DNA of 64,000 nucleotides from positions 682,001 to 746,000 of the forward strand of contig NZ_BAAAUN010000001.1 in the NCBI RefSeq assembly GCF_039533965.1. Direction: 5' to 3'. Position 1 is the stretch's first letter. Each line of letters starts with the position of its first letter. The notes below the pieces were generated by a model. It was not told the origin of the DNA. It did no database searches and saw nothing but the letters and a program-made list of their open reading frames with translations. This document shows positions 33,742 to 42,793 of this stretch, in pieces. This DNA comes from Microbacterium luteolum. GTDB lineage: Bacteria; Actinomycetota; Actinomycetes; Actinomycetales; Microbacteriaceae. The position numbers were made by a program, and so were the translations under genes.

Positions 33742-35064
33742 CTATGGGCTTCGACGCTCGGCGGCCTCGTCCGTTCGATGGATGCCGGACGCGCCCGCCG
33801 TCCCGATATCCGGTGTGCCTTCGGTTCCGACGGACGAGAGCCCGTTGGCCTCGGGCATGATGACCCGTTCCAGCACCAGTGCCAGCAGACCGACGGCGAG
33901 ACCACCCGCCACCATCAGACCGATGAACCAGACGTCCAGGCCTTCGCCCAGCATCACCCCGGCGACGAGCGGCCCCAGGATCGCGCCTCCTTGGAACGCA
34001 GCCGAGTTGATCGCGTTGTATCGGCCGCGCGTGCGGTCGGAGGCGAGGTCGTTGTAGATCGCCGGGACCGTCGGCTGCAGCATCGTCTCACCGAAGGCGA
34101 AGACCCCCATGAAGGCGATGACGCCGATCGCGGCGGTGATGGTCCCTGGGAGGAATCCGGTAGCCCCCAGCAGCACCCAGGAGAGCGCCCAGATGAGCGC
34201 CATGACCTGCATGACCCGCGTGCGCCTCTTTCCGGAGATGAGTCGGAGGACCGTGAACTGCAAGAGCACGATCACCGCGGTGTTCACCGCGAAGGCGAGG
34301 CCGACGACCTGCGTCGACACCTCGGCGACCTGGCGCGCGAACGCGGGGAACCCGGCCTCCATCTGCCCGTAGCCGATGAAGACCGACAGGAAGGTCAGCA
34401 GAGTCAGCCACAGGACGGCGGGACGTCGCAGGATCTCGCGGTAGCCGCCGACCGCCGGGGCGTCGTCATCGGCATCGGACTGCGTGCGCACCCGGCGGAG
34501 AGGCCCGAGCAGCAGCGCGAGCGGGATCAGGCTCGTCGCGGCATCGATCAGGAAGATCGTCGTGAACGTGGTGGGATCGTGCACGTCGACGAAGAACCCG
34601 CCGATCACACCGCCGACGCCGATGCCGAGATTCACGAGAGCGAAGTTGACGCCGAAGTACTGCTGGCGCACCTCGCCGTCGACCACGGTCGCGATGAGCG
34701 CGTTGAACCCCGGCCAGGAGACGCCGAAGTTCACGCCGATCAGCACGACGGCGACCGCCACGACCGCGGGGTGCGTCGCGAACGCGAGCAGCGCGCAGCC
34801 CGCGATCATGCTGAGGAGTCCCGCGATCAGCACCCGCCTGGCACCGTAGCGGTCGATCAGCGTGCCGCCGGGGCCCGTGACGATCAACCCCGTGATGGCG
34901 ATGAGGCTCATCAGCGCTCCGGAGATCCCGAGATCGAAGCCGCGGACCTCGTGGAGGTAGATGATCGTGAACGGGAGCGTCATCCCTCGACCGAGTGTCT
35001 GGATCGCCACGGTCGACAGGAGCCAGCGCCCCTCGGTGGGCAGCGCGTTCCAGAAGGTCCTCAT
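33742..35064 (-). CDS. MFS transporter
   Basis: A 440-residue major-facilitator protein with about 12 helices. GPGGTLIDRYGARRVLIAG is the conserved motif between helices 2 and 3, and SVFIGYGQMEAGFPAFA and GETMLQPTVPAIYNDLA mark the C-terminal half, as in the MdtH-like drug-efflux group. The substrate is unknown. The ATG at 35064 is used; a GTG three codons upstream (35073) is possible. It is divergent from the membrane protein at 35173. Confidence 0.85.
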   Translation of the reverse strand: MRTFWNALPTEGRWLLSTVAIQTLGRGMTLPFTIIYLHEVRGFDLGISGALMSLIAITGLIVTGPGGTLIDRYGARRVLIAGLLSMIAGCALLAFATHPAVVAVAVVLIGVNFGVSWPGFNALIATVVDGEVRQQYFGVNFALVNLGIGVGGVIGGFFVDVHDPTTFTTIFLIDAATSLIPLALLLGPLRRVRTQSDADDDAPAVGGYREILRRPAVLWLTLLTFLSVFIGYGQMEAGFPAFARQVAEVSTQVVGLAFAVNTAVIVLLQFTVLRLISGKRRTRVMQVMALIWALSWVLLGATGFLPGTITAAIGVIAFMGVFAFGETMLQPTVPAIYNDLASDRTRGRYNAINSAAFQGGAILGPLVAGVMLGEGLDVWFIGLMVAGGLAVGLLALVLERVIMPEANGLSSVGTEGTPDIGTAGASGIHRTDEAAERRSP

Positions 35065-35172
35065 GCCGGTCACCCATGCATTCTTCCGGATACCTCGGAC
35101 ATTCATCCGTCGGAGAGCAGAACCGGTATGTCGGAGTATCAGGATTCGACCCGTTCTGAGATGATCCTGAAC

Positions 35173-35982
35173 ATGGCACTGTCTTTCGAGGATTTCCGCG
35201 CGTCCCTGTTGAGTGCGGATGGACGGCGGTTCCTCGGCATCCAACTGACGGATGCCGAGGCGCAGCAGGTGCACGACGACGCCTCATCCGCGCAGAGCTG
35301 GTACTCCTACTGGCTCACCACTCCGGCGGCCGCAGCGGCGGCACCCGCCCTGCCGGCGTACCCGCCCGTGCAGCAGGCTCCTCTCGGTGACCACGATCTG
35401 ACGCGCATCCTCCCCGCCGCCCCGGGCGCATACGCGGGTGGATCTCCGTACCCCTCGGCTCTCCCGCCGACGGACACGGCTCCGCGGAAGAAGAACGTCG
35501 GACTCTGGGTCACGCTCTCGATCCTCGGCGCCCTGCTGCTGATCGCTGCAATCGTCGTCGTCTTCGCCTTCACGACCGCGCGCCACTGGACCAAGGTCGA
35601 TGTGCCCGAGAAGCCCGAGACGTTCCACAGCGAGGAATTCGAGACCGGACGGTTCGACGTGGCCATGGACGCGGTCAACCCGTGCTTCGTGAACCAGGAC
35701 TGGACCGACTGCATCAATGCGATGCAGGCGCAGTACGACGCGACGTGCGCCGGTGTCGAGCTGACCGAGTCGGCGACCGCCCTATGCGCGGACTACCTCT
35801 CGGCCGTCGGCGAGATGAGGGCCCTCGACGAGCCGGGGTCGTATGTGGCCACGCTCGGCGACTACGGCAGCCTCTCGCGCACCGCCGAGATCGACACCCG
35901 CCAGGTGTCCAACAACGATCAGGCGCCGGCCGTCACCCACGAGGCCGTGTGCTACCTGGGCTTCATCGGAGAGTGCGAGTAA
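35173..35982 (+). CDS. Single-pass membrane protein with extracytoplasmic Cys-rich domain
   Basis: 269 residues: an N-terminal cytoplasmic helical segment (1-50), a Pro/Ala-rich linker (51-105), one transmembrane helix (109-133) and an outside domain with six cysteines (in NPCFV, DCINA, TCAGV, LCADY, VCYLG, GECE) that likely form disulfides. No family is recognised. In-frame ATGs at 35128 and 35161 are alternative starts; 35173 gives the most protein-like N-terminus (MALSFEDFRASLL). It is convergent with the epimerase, six bases between the stops. Confidence 0.72.
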   Translation: MALSFEDFRASLLSADGRRFLGIQLTDAEAQQVHDDASSAQSWYSYWLTTPAAAAAAPALPAYPPVQQAPLGDHDLTRILPAAPGAYAGGSPYPSALPPTDTAPRKKNVGLWVTLSILGALLLIAAIVVVFAFTTARHWTKVDVPEKPETFHSEEFETGRFDVAMDAVNPCFVNQDWTDCINAMQAQYDATCAGVELTESATALCADYLSAVGEMRALDEPGSYVATLGDYGSLSRTAEIDTRQVSNNDQAPAVTHEAVCYLGFIGECE

Positions 35983-35988
35983 CTCCGA

Positions 35989-36984
35989 TCAGCTCCGCGG
36001 CAGAGCGAGGATGCGCTCGAACGCCGCGTCGGCCTCTGCATCGACGATCTGCCGCGCCGGGTCGGCGTCGTACCAGGCCAGGATCTCGTCTGCGCCCTGG
36101 TCAAACGTCACGGTGGTCCGGAACTCGGGCACGAGGGCTCTGACCTTGCTGTTGTCGAAGATCATCGAGTGCGCCTTGTCGCCGAGCAGTCCGTCGCCCC
36201 ACCTAGGGTGCACGGCGGCGATCGTCTCGGAGGCGACGTGCACGAGCTCGGGGTCGACGCCAGCGGCCGCGCCGATCCAGCGGTAGATCTGATCCCACGT
36301 GGGCGCGTGGTCCCCGGTCAGATGGAACACGTCGCCGACGGCGGCAGGATGACCGAGGAGCCCCACGAAGCCGACCGCGAAGTCTCGCGTGTGCGTGATC
36401 GTCCACAGGCTGGAGCCGTCGCCGTGGACCACCACCGGCTTGCCCGCGCGCATCCGGGCGATGTCGGTCCATCCCCCGAGCGTCGGCACCGAGGTCGCAT
36501 CGTAGGTGTGCGAAGGGCGCACGATCGTGGCGGGGAAACCTCGTTCCCGGTAGGCCGAGACGAGCAGCTCCTCGCAGGCGATCTTGTCTCGCGAATACTG
36601 CCAGTAGGGATTGCGCAGCGGCGTGGACTCGGTGACCGGGAGGCGTGACGGCGGCGTCTGATACGCCGACGCCGAGCTGATGAACACGTGCTGCCCGGTG
36701 CGCCCCTCGAAGAGATCGACGCCCGACTGCACCTGCCCCGGCGTGAAGGACAGGAAGTCCGCCACGACGTCGAAGTCCTCTCCGGCAGCGTTCAGCGCTG
36801 CTCGGGTCGCCTCCGGATCCCTGATGTCGGCGACGATCGACCGGGCGCCGGTCGGCAGGGGGCGGATGCCGGTCGTCCCGCGATTCAGCACGGTGACGTC
36901 GTGGCCCACCTCGAGGGCGTGGGACACGCTCGCGGAGCTGATGATCCCCGTGCCGCCGATGAACAGGATCCGTTGTGGGCTCAT
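35989..36984 (-). CDS. NAD-dependent epimerase/dehydratase-family (extended SDR) protein
   Basis: A 331-residue short-chain dehydrogenase. The NAD loop is FIGGTGIISSASV, an atypical GGTGxIS that places it with atypical SDRs (isoflavone-reductase/CSP41-like) rather than classical sugar epimerases. The active-site Tyr is probably in YWQYSRDKIACE (YxxxK), with an upstream Ser in FISSASAYQ. The substrate is not known. Stands alone on the minus strand between a membrane protein gene and tRNA-Gln. Confidence 0.82.
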   Translation of the reverse strand: MSPQRILFIGGTGIISSASVSHALEVGHDVTVLNRGTTGIRPLPTGARSIVADIRDPEATRAALNAAGEDFDVVADFLSFTPGQVQSGVDLFEGRTGQHVFISSASAYQTPPSRLPVTESTPLRNPYWQYSRDKIACEELLVSAYRERGFPATIVRPSHTYDATSVPTLGGWTDIARMRAGKPVVVHGDGSSLWTITHTRDFAVGFVGLLGHPAAVGDVFHLTGDHAPTWDQIYRWIGAAAGVDPELVHVASETIAAVHPRWGDGLLGDKAHSMIFDNSKVRALVPEFRTTVTFDQGADEILAWYDADPARQIVDAEADAAFERILALPRS

Positions 36985-37033
36985 GACGTCAGTCTGTCAG
37001 GAACACCCTGAGGAGACCACTCGCATCAACGAC

Positions 37034-37059
37034 AAAACCCCCGCTCACGCGAGGGTTTT
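37034..37059 (-). terminator. tRNA-Gln terminator
   Basis: AAAACCC-CC-GC stem pairing with GC-GA-GGGTTTT; on the minus strand the stem ends GGGGGTTTTG, eight bases past the tRNA 3' end. Confidence 0.75.
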
Positions 37060-37066
37060 CATCTTG

Positions 37067-37138
37067 CTGGGGTACCTGGACTCGAACCAAGAATAACGGA
37101 ACCAGAAACCGTCGTGTTGCCAATTACACCATACCCCA
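37067..37138 (-). tRNA. tRNA-Gln (anticodon CUG)
   Basis: 72 nt. Acceptor TGGGGTA pairs with TACCCCA, discriminator G, no encoded CCA. The anticodon arm ACGGT-TTCTGGT-TCCGT places CUG at 34-36, with a T-T mismatch at the last stem pair. The U1-A72 end and G73 are typical bacterial tRNA-Gln features. Confidence 0.94.
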
Positions 37139-37244
37139 AGGGCGAAACCGGAGCCTCGCACCGAGAATCAAGCCTACCGGAGCAGGGGCAGAACGCCAAA
37201 ACGCCCCACGGTCACGCACACTCGGGCGCGTCGCGCTCGAGACG

Positions 37245-37796
37245 TCACGCCGACGCTTCCGTGCCCGCCCGGTGGCGCGCTCGGAAGTTCGCCGCCTTCA
37301 CCCGGTTTCCGCAGGTCTTCATGGCGCACCACTCACGACGATGGCCGCGAGATCGATCGAGATACACCTGGGTGCACTCGGGGCGAGCGCACTCGCGCAG
37401 CAGCGCAGCAACCTCCCCTCCGACGATCTCGACCGCCTGCCGAGCCAGGGACGACAGCCCCTGGCCGACGGTTCCCGATCGCTGCACCGCGCCGTCGAGC
37501 CGCACGCCGATCGGCATCCCCTCGGCGAAGCGGTTCACGATCTCTCTCGCAGAGCTGGGGATCGCCTCGCCTCGCCGTCGTGCGCTCACGAGGTCGTAGA
37601 CGGCCTCGCGCAGGGCGATGGCCGCCTCGAGGTCGCCGGTCGCAGAGTCCGGAGCGTCGTGGACCAGCCCGGATTCCTCGAACCACGCCGTGAGCGCAGC
37701 GTCGGAGTCGAGCTTCTCCGTCGGCGACGCGTTGCGGCGCGCGCGCAGCGTTCCGACGAAGTCGAGCGCGGGGGTCCCGCAGGGGAAGGCATGCAT
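37245..37796 (-). CDS. CGNR zinc-finger (ABATE-domain) transcriptional regulator
   Basis: A 183-residue regulator. The N-terminal ABATE domain (from FPCGTPALDFVGTLRAR) is thought to bind a stress ligand. The C-terminal zinc finger has Cys136, Cys141, Cys157 and Cys162 and ends in the defining CGNR (162-165), which binds DNA. The start is ATG 37796 or the GTG just before it (37799). It is divergent from a VOC-domain gene, and four GTTACG half-sites lie around and between them, so it probably controls that gene and itself. Confidence 0.88.
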   Translation of the reverse strand: MHAFPCGTPALDFVGTLRARRNASPTEKLDSDAALTAWFEESGLVHDAPDSATGDLEAAIALREAVYDLVSARRRGEAIPSSAREIVNRFAEGMPIGVRLDGAVQRSGTVGQGLSSLARQAVEIVGGEVAALLRECARPECTQVYLDRSRGHRREWCAMKTCGNRVKAANFRARHRAGTEASA

Positions 37797-37798
37797 CA

Positions 37799-37902
37799 CG
37801 TAACCATTCTGAAGGGTGACCGCGGATTGAGCAATCCGGAATAACCAGCTTGACAAGTTACGTTGAAAGCAACAACAGCCGTAACCGCTTCAACTAGTTA
37901 CG
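37799..37902. promoter_or_regulatory. Four GTTACG/CGTAAC half-sites between the CGNR and VOC genes
   Basis: CGTAAC at 37799-37804, GTTACG at 37857-37862, CGTAAC at 37880-37885 and GTTACG at 37897-37902. The last two form an inverted pair with an 11-base gap. TTGACA at 37850-37855 is a candidate -35 box overlapping the second half-site region. Confidence 0.55.
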
Positions 37903-37929
37903 CACACCACCCACACGAACAGGCTCATC

Positions 37930-38376
37930 ATGGAACTCACACTCGAGATCGTCGTCCTCCCCGTCTCCGACGTCGATCGCAGCAAGGCCTTCTACACCCG
38001 TCTGGGCTTCCGCCTCGACGCCGACTTCACCACCGAGCGCGGTCTGCGAGTCGTCCAGGTGACGCCTCCGGGGAAGGGCACAGCCTCGATCATCTTCGGC
38101 GAGAACCTGACGGATGCCGCTCCGGGCTCGGTGCGCGGACTGCACCTCGTCACACCCGATCTCGAAGCGGCGCGCGCCGAGCTCGTCACCGGCGGCGCGG
38201 AAGTCTCGGAGGTATGGCACGACGCCGACGGCATCTTCCACTGGGCAGGCTCCCGCAACCGTCTTCCGGGCGCGAACGCCCAGCACGACAGCTATTCGTC
38301 GTACGTCTCGTTCGACGACCCCGACGGGAACGAGTGGATCATCCAGCAGATCGTCGACCGCCTCCCCGGGCGTTGA
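37930..38376 (+). CDS. VOC-family protein (glyoxalase/bleomycin-resistance fold)
   Basis: A 148-residue two-module VOC protein. Metal-ligand candidates are the Glu in LEIVVLPVSDVDRS, His in RGLHLVTPD and Glu in DPDGNEWIIQQI; the last motif is the standard VOC C-terminus. Such proteins act as glyoxalases, dioxygenases or antibiotic-binding proteins; the exact job cannot be read. It is divergent from the CGNR regulator, a known pairing for substrate-induced VOC enzymes. Confidence 0.85.
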   Translation: MELTLEIVVLPVSDVDRSKAFYTRLGFRLDADFTTERGLRVVQVTPPGKGTASIIFGENLTDAAPGSVRGLHLVTPDLEAARAELVTGGAEVSEVWHDADGIFHWAGSRNRLPGANAQHDSYSSYVSFDDPDGNEWIIQQIVDRLPGR

Positions 38377-38396
38377 TCCCGGAAGCCGGGAACGCC

Positions 38397-38642
38397 ATGG
38401 ACGAGACGACGCGCATCCTCCAGGACCTGCTCACGCGTGCGGCCGCCGCGCACGGCGTGCACGAACAGGAGAACCTCGGTGGGGTCTATGACGAGCAGTG
38501 GCCGCAGTGGTACGCGGCCCACATGAGTGCGACCCTCGAAGACCTCGGGCTTCGCGTCCTCTCCGCCGACTCCGATGCAGCCTTGGCGGCCGAGGACTCA
38601 GCTCGCGAGGAACTCGGCGAGACCCCGCAGACGACGCAGTGA
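38397..38642 (+). CDS. Small conserved-looking hypothetical protein (81 residues)
   Basis: 81 residues, acidic and helical ([20 protein letters not shown] at the start), with an aromatic-rich centre ([14 protein letters not shown]). No membrane segment or known domain. GGAAGCCGGG lies upstream of the ATG at ribosome-site distance, and it is 20 bases after the VOC gene, so it is probably co-transcribed. Its last 45 bases overlap gltX tail-to-tail. The [10 protein letters not shown] motif suggests a ligand-binding helix bundle, but this is a guess. Confidence 0.7.
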   Translation: MDETTRILQDLLTRAAAAHGVHEQENLGGVYDEQWPQWYAAHMSATLEDLGLRVLSADSDAALAAEDSAREELGETPQTTQ

Positions 38643-40103
38643 CTCGTCCTTCCCGAGCAGCTCCATCGACTCGAACAGCGGCGGCGAGACCCGACGACCC
38701 GTGATCGCGACGCGCGGCGGACCGTAGGCGACGCGCGGCTTGAGTTCCAGGGTCTCGACGAGGGCGTGGGCGAGGGCATCCTGGATCTTCTCCGGGGTGA
38801 ACTCGCTCACGGGCTCGAGCGCCGCGACGCACGCCTCGAGCACCTCAGGCGCATTCGCAGGCAGGCCCTTGAGCGCGTCGGCATCGTACGAGACCTCTTC
38901 GGTGAACAGGAAGCCGACCATGCCGGGCACCTCGCCGAGCAGCTGCACGCGCTCCTGCACGAGGGGCGCGACGCGGAAGGCGGTGACGAGCTGCTCGCGG
39001 GTCGGCTCGTCGAAGAGGCCGGCGGCCGCCAGGTACGGAACCGTGCGCTCGGCGAAGTCCTTCTCGTCCAGCATCCGGATGTGGTCGCCGTTGATCGACT
39101 CGGCCTTCTTCTGGTCGAAGCGGGCCGGGTTCGGGTTGACGTTCTCGACGTCGAAGGCGGCGGTGAACTCGTCCAGCGAGAAGACGTCGCGATCGTGTCC
39201 GATCGACCACCCCAGCAGGGCCAGGTAGTTGAGCAGGCCCTCGGGGATGAAGCCGCGATCACGGTGCAGGAACAGGTCGGCCTGCGGGTCGCGCTTCGAG
39301 AGCTTCTTGTTGCCGGTCTCCCCCAGCACGAGCGGCATGTGCGCGAAGCGTGGGACGAAGGTCGTGACGCCCGCGTCGATCAGCGCGGCGTAGAGCGCTA
39401 GCTGACGTGCGGTCGACGGCATCAGGTCTTCGCCGCGCAGCACATGGGTGATCCCCATCAGCGCGTCGTCGACCGGGTTCACGAACGTGTACAGCGGGAT
39501 GCCGTTCGGCCGCACGACCACGAAGTCGGGGAACGACCCCGCGGGGAACGTGACCTCGCCGCGGATGAGGTCGACGTAGGTGAGATCCTCGTCGGGGACG
39601 CGCAGGCGCAGAGCCGGCTGCCGTCCCTCGGCGCGGAACGCCTCCTTCTGCGCTTCGGTGAGGTCCCGATCGAAGTTGTCGTAGCCGAGCTGCTTGGCAC
39701 GACCGTTCGCCTCGTTGCGGGCGTCGATCTCCTCCGCGTTTGAGAAGCTCTCGTAGAGGGCGCCCGACGCGAGGAGCGTGTCGATGACCCCGCGGTAGAT
39801 GTCGTGACGCTCGGACTGCCGGTAGGGCGCGTGCGGTCCGCCGACCTCGACGCCCTCGTCCCAGTCGATCTTGAGCCACGTCAGCGCGTCCAGCAGCTGG
39901 CGGTAGCTCTCCTCGCTGTCGCGCGCGGCATCGGTGTCTTCGATGCGGAAGACCAGCTTGCCGCCGTTGTGGCGGGCGTATGCCCAGTTGAACAGGGCGG
40001 TGCGCACCAGGCCGACATGCGGCAGGCCGGTCGGCGAGGGGCAGAAGCGGACGCGGACGTCGGCACCACGTGCAGTCGTGGTGAGGGGGTGAAGGGTAGC
40101 CAT
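38598..40103 (-). CDS. gltX: Glutamate--tRNA ligase
   Basis: Class I aminoacyl-tRNA synthetase that charges tRNA-Glu. The 501-residue protein has the HIGH-type signature SPTGLPHVG (23-31) and KLSKR (267-271), and a helical anticodon-binding domain in the C-terminal third. Length is normal. The ATG at 40103 follows a TAGAAT box by only nine bases, so the 5' leader is very short. It is divergent from the DszC/SfnC-like gene. Confidence 0.96.
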   Translation of the reverse strand: MATLHPLTTTARGADVRVRFCPSPTGLPHVGLVRTALFNWAYARHNGGKLVFRIEDTDAARDSEESYRQLLDALTWLKIDWDEGVEVGGPHAPYRQSERHDIYRGVIDTLLASGALYESFSNAEEIDARNEANGRAKQLGYDNFDRDLTEAQKEAFRAEGRQPALRLRVPDEDLTYVDLIRGEVTFPAGSFPDFVVVRPNGIPLYTFVNPVDDALMGITHVLRGEDLMPSTARQLALYAALIDAGVTTFVPRFAHMPLVLGETGNKKLSKRDPQADLFLHRDRGFIPEGLLNYLALLGWSIGHDRDVFSLDEFTAAFDVENVNPNPARFDQKKAESINGDHIRMLDEKDFAERTVPYLAAAGLFDEPTREQLVTAFRVAPLVQERVQLLGEVPGMVGFLFTEEVSYDADALKGLPANAPEVLEACVAALEPVSEFTPEKIQDALAHALVETLELKPRVAYGPPRVAITGRRVSPPLFESMELLGKDESLRRLRGLAEFLAS

Positions 40104-40112
40104 AGCCCTTCG

Positions 40113-40118
40113 ATTCTA
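40113..40118 (-). promoter_or_regulatory. gltX -10 box
   Basis: TAGAAT on the minus strand, nine bases before the gltX ATG; it predicts a 5' leader of only a few bases. Confidence 0.5.
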
Positions 40119-40174
40119 GTTGGCGAACCTCCGCCGTCTGTCGGCGACCCCGGAGCCCTCGGGCGACGCATCCG

Positions 40175-40243
40175 GTCACCCCGGGTAACAGTCGCTCACC
40201 CCGGGTAACCCACCGGCGCCGTCGTCCGGAACACTCCTATCGT
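40175..40243 (+). promoter_or_regulatory. Twin palindromic sites and -10 box upstream of the DszC/SfnC-like gene
   Basis: TCACCCCGGGTAAC occurs exactly at 40176-40189 and again at 40196-40209, a 20-base period (two helix turns). The first copy extends to GTCACCCCGGGTAAC (40175-40189), a near-palindrome. TATCGT at 40238-40243 is the probable -10 box, which puts the sites at about -68 and -48, typical for an activator. Confidence 0.6.
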
Positions 40244-40276
40244 TGCGGCACACGACCACCACCGGAAGGCAGAATC

Positions 40277-41521
40277 ATGAGCATCACATCCCCCGTGACC
40301 ACTGGACTCGGCAATCGCTGGCAGGACGCCGCCGCACCGCGAGACAGCGAGGAATGGCTCGACAGAGCGCAGGAGGTCGCCGACATCCTCGCGGTCGACG
40401 CCGTCGAGCGCGATCGCGCCAATGCGACGCCGCACGCCGAGGTGCAGCTGCTCAAGGACTCGGGGCTCATCACGCTGCTCGGTCCTGTCGCTCACGGCGG
40501 CGCCGGCGAGAGCTGGGACACGGCGTACAAGGTCATCCGAACCGTCGCCCGGGGCGACGGATCGATCGGACAGGTGCTCGGCTACCACTACCTCTGGGCG
40601 TGGGCGGCGCGACTGGTCGCGACCGAGGAGCAGATCACCGCGGTGGAAGAGCTCTACACGGCGAACCGCTTCGTCTTCGGCGGCGCGGTGAACCCCCGGG
40701 ATTCCGACCTCGTCATCCGCGAAGACGGCGACGAACTCGTCTTCTCCGGCCGGAAGTCGTTCTCCACCGGTGGCCAGATCTCCGACCTCACGGTCCTCGA
40801 AGGCGTCGTCGAAGGGACGGAGACGCACATCTTCGCGATCGTCCCGACCGACCAGGACGGCATCGTGTTCGCCGACGACTGGGACAACCTCGGTCAGCGA
40901 CTCACCGAGTCCGGATCCGTCGAGATCCGCGACGTGCGCGTGCCCTGGGGATCCGCCGCCGGGTTCGTGGACAAGGTCTTCCAGCCGCTCACGTACAACA
41001 CCCTGAATGTCCCCGCGATCCAGCTCGTGTTCGCGAACTTCTACCTCGGCATCGCCCAAGGCGCTCTCGAGACGGCGTCGGCGTACACGCGCACCACCAC
41101 GCGTGCGTGGCCGTACGGCGGCGGCGACAAGCAGCGCGCGACCGACGAGTGGTACCTGCGCGAGGGGTACGGGGACCTGGCCTCCAAGCTCTGGGCGGAC
41201 GAGGCGCTGCTGGATGCCGTCGGCGCCGAGATCAGCGCCGTCCTCCATGCCCCGCGCGAAGAGCTCACCGCGCGCCGCCGCGGTGAGATCGCCGTGCGCA
41301 TCGCGGCCGGCAAGCTGCGGATCGTCGACGACGGCCTGGAGGTCGCCACGAAGGTCTACGAGCTCACCGGCGCCCGTGCGTCGTCGAACGCCGTCGGGCT
41401 CGACATCTTCTGGCGAAACCTGCGCACGCACAGCCTGCACGACCCGATCGCGTACAAGAAGCGCGAGGTCGGCGGGTTCGTGCTGCTGGGCGAGGTGCCG
41501 GAACCGACCTGGTACACCTGA
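40277..41521 (+). CDS. Acyl-CoA dehydrogenase-like flavin monooxygenase (DszC/SfnC type)
   Basis: A 414-residue member of the acyl-CoA dehydrogenase fold, in the branch of reduced-flavin monooxygenases for organosulfur compounds (DszC, SfnB/SfnC). The pattern RGDGSIGQVLGYHYLWAWAARL, then FVFGGAVNPRDSDL and SFSTGGQISD, and the C-terminal ARASSNAVGLDIFWRNLRTHSLHDPIAYKKREVG are characteristic; catalytic acyl-CoA Glu is not evident. The likely role is sulfur scavenging from sulfones or sulfonates. GGAAGG precedes the ATG. It is the second apparent sulfur monooxygenase in the window. Confidence 0.83.
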   Translation: MSITSPVTTGLGNRWQDAAAPRDSEEWLDRAQEVADILAVDAVERDRANATPHAEVQLLKDSGLITLLGPVAHGGAGESWDTAYKVIRTVARGDGSIGQVLGYHYLWAWAARLVATEEQITAVEELYTANRFVFGGAVNPRDSDLVIREDGDELVFSGRKSFSTGGQISDLTVLEGVVEGTETHIFAIVPTDQDGIVFADDWDNLGQRLTESGSVEIRDVRVPWGSAAGFVDKVFQPLTYNTLNVPAIQLVFANFYLGIAQGALETASAYTRTTTRAWPYGGGDKQRATDEWYLREGYGDLASKLWADEALLDAVGAEISAVLHAPREELTARRRGEIAVRIAAGKLRIVDDGLEVATKVYELTGARASSNAVGLDIFWRNLRTHSLHDPIAYKKREVGGFVLLGEVPEPTWYT

Positions 41522-41533
41522 GCGCACAGGACC

Positions 41534-42793
41534 TCAGCGGGCCGGGGTCCGTCCGAGGGGCGAGAGCGCGACGATCGCCAGGACGAGGACGGATGCCGCG
41601 ACCCCGAGCCCCGCGTACTGGAAGTTCGAGAGGACGACGCCGGCGAGCACAGAGCCGGCTGCGGCGGACAGACTCATGAGGGAGTCGCTGCGACCCTGCC
41701 GCCGCGTGCGGACCTCGGGCGCCGACGCCTCGGTGAGGAGCGCGGCACCGGCGACGGTCGCCGCGCTCCACCCGAGGCCGAGCAGGATCAGCGCCGCGAT
41801 GACACCCCACTGCTCGGTCCCCGTGAAGATCGCGAAGGCCAGGGCGCCGCCGAGCAGCACCTGCCCCAGCAGCACGACACGAAGCCTTCCCCAGCGGTCG
41901 GCCAGCACACCGAAGAGCGGCGACAGCGCGTACATGCCGCCGACATGCAGCGCGATCGTGATGCCCACGAGAGCGGACACATCCGCCGGAGTGGGCGCCA
42001 TCCCGTGCGCGCCGTGCGCCATGTGCGAGAGGTGCACGGGCGTCATCGCCATGACCGAAGCCATCACGACGTGCGATCCTGCGACGGCGAAGATCGCGTA
42101 GCGCGCCACGCGGGGGCGATCGGCGAACGGTGTCCCGGTCGCCGCGGCCGCCGCCTTCGCGAGTCGCTGCGCCGCCAGCAGCGGGTCGGGTCGCAGTGCG
42201 ACGACGTACAGGATCAGCGCCGCGCACTGCGCGACGAAGGAGAACACGTAGGATCCGGTCTGCGGCGGCATCCCGATCGCCTGCCCGACGATCTCGCCCG
42301 GCCCCAGCAGCAGAGGCCCCGCCACTCCCCCGATGGTGGTCGACCACACCACGATCGAGAGGTCCCGACCGCGATGCTGCGGTGCCGCGAGGTCGGTCGC
42401 CGCGAACCGCGACTGCAGGTTCCCGGCGTTGCCTGCACCGATCATGAGGATCCCCGCCAGCAGCAGCGGGAACACCCGCAGCGACGCGGCCAGGATCACC
42501 ACGGCGATGCCGACGAGAGCGAACAGGTTCCCGAGGGTGAGAGCGCGCCGTCGGCCGACCCGCGCGGCCAGTCGCGCCAGAGGGATGGCGCAGACCGCCG
42601 CGCCGAGGGTCACCGAGGCGGTCGCGAGACCGGAGAGGGCATCGCTGCCCGAGATGTCCGCCGCGAGCAACGCGCCCAGCGAGACGGTCGCACCGAAGGC
42701 GATGCCGCCGAGAACCTGCCCGAACGACAGGACGAGCACGGTGCGCCGCTGCACGGCGTTCTGCTCGGCCGCCGTCAGGGCGACACCGCTCAT
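41534..42793 (-). CDS. MFS transporter at the end of the leuB-ilvE cluster
   Basis: A 419-residue 12-helix major-facilitator protein. LARLAARVGRRRALTLGNLFA is the helix 2-3 motif; a His-rich stretch (HLSHMAHGAHGM) lies near the middle loop. FGVLADRWGRLRVVLLG repeats the motif in the second half. The substrate is unknown. The start overlaps the FAH-family stop by four bases (ATGA), so it is the last gene of leuB-ilvE-FAH-MFS. It is convergent with the DszC/SfnC-like gene. Confidence 0.83.
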   Translation of the reverse strand: MSGVALTAAEQNAVQRRTVLVLSFGQVLGGIAFGATVSLGALLAADISGSDALSGLATASVTLGAAVCAIPLARLAARVGRRRALTLGNLFALVGIAVVILAASLRVFPLLLAGILMIGAGNAGNLQSRFAATDLAAPQHRGRDLSIVVWSTTIGGVAGPLLLGPGEIVGQAIGMPPQTGSYVFSFVAQCAALILYVVALRPDPLLAAQRLAKAAAAATGTPFADRPRVARYAIFAVAGSHVVMASVMAMTPVHLSHMAHGAHGMAPTPADVSALVGITIALHVGGMYALSPLFGVLADRWGRLRVVLLGQVLLGGALAFAIFTGTEQWGVIAALILLGLGWSAATVAGAALLTEASAPEVRTRRQGRSDSLMSLSAAAGSVLAGVVLSNFQYAGLGVAASVLVLAIVALSPLGRTPAR

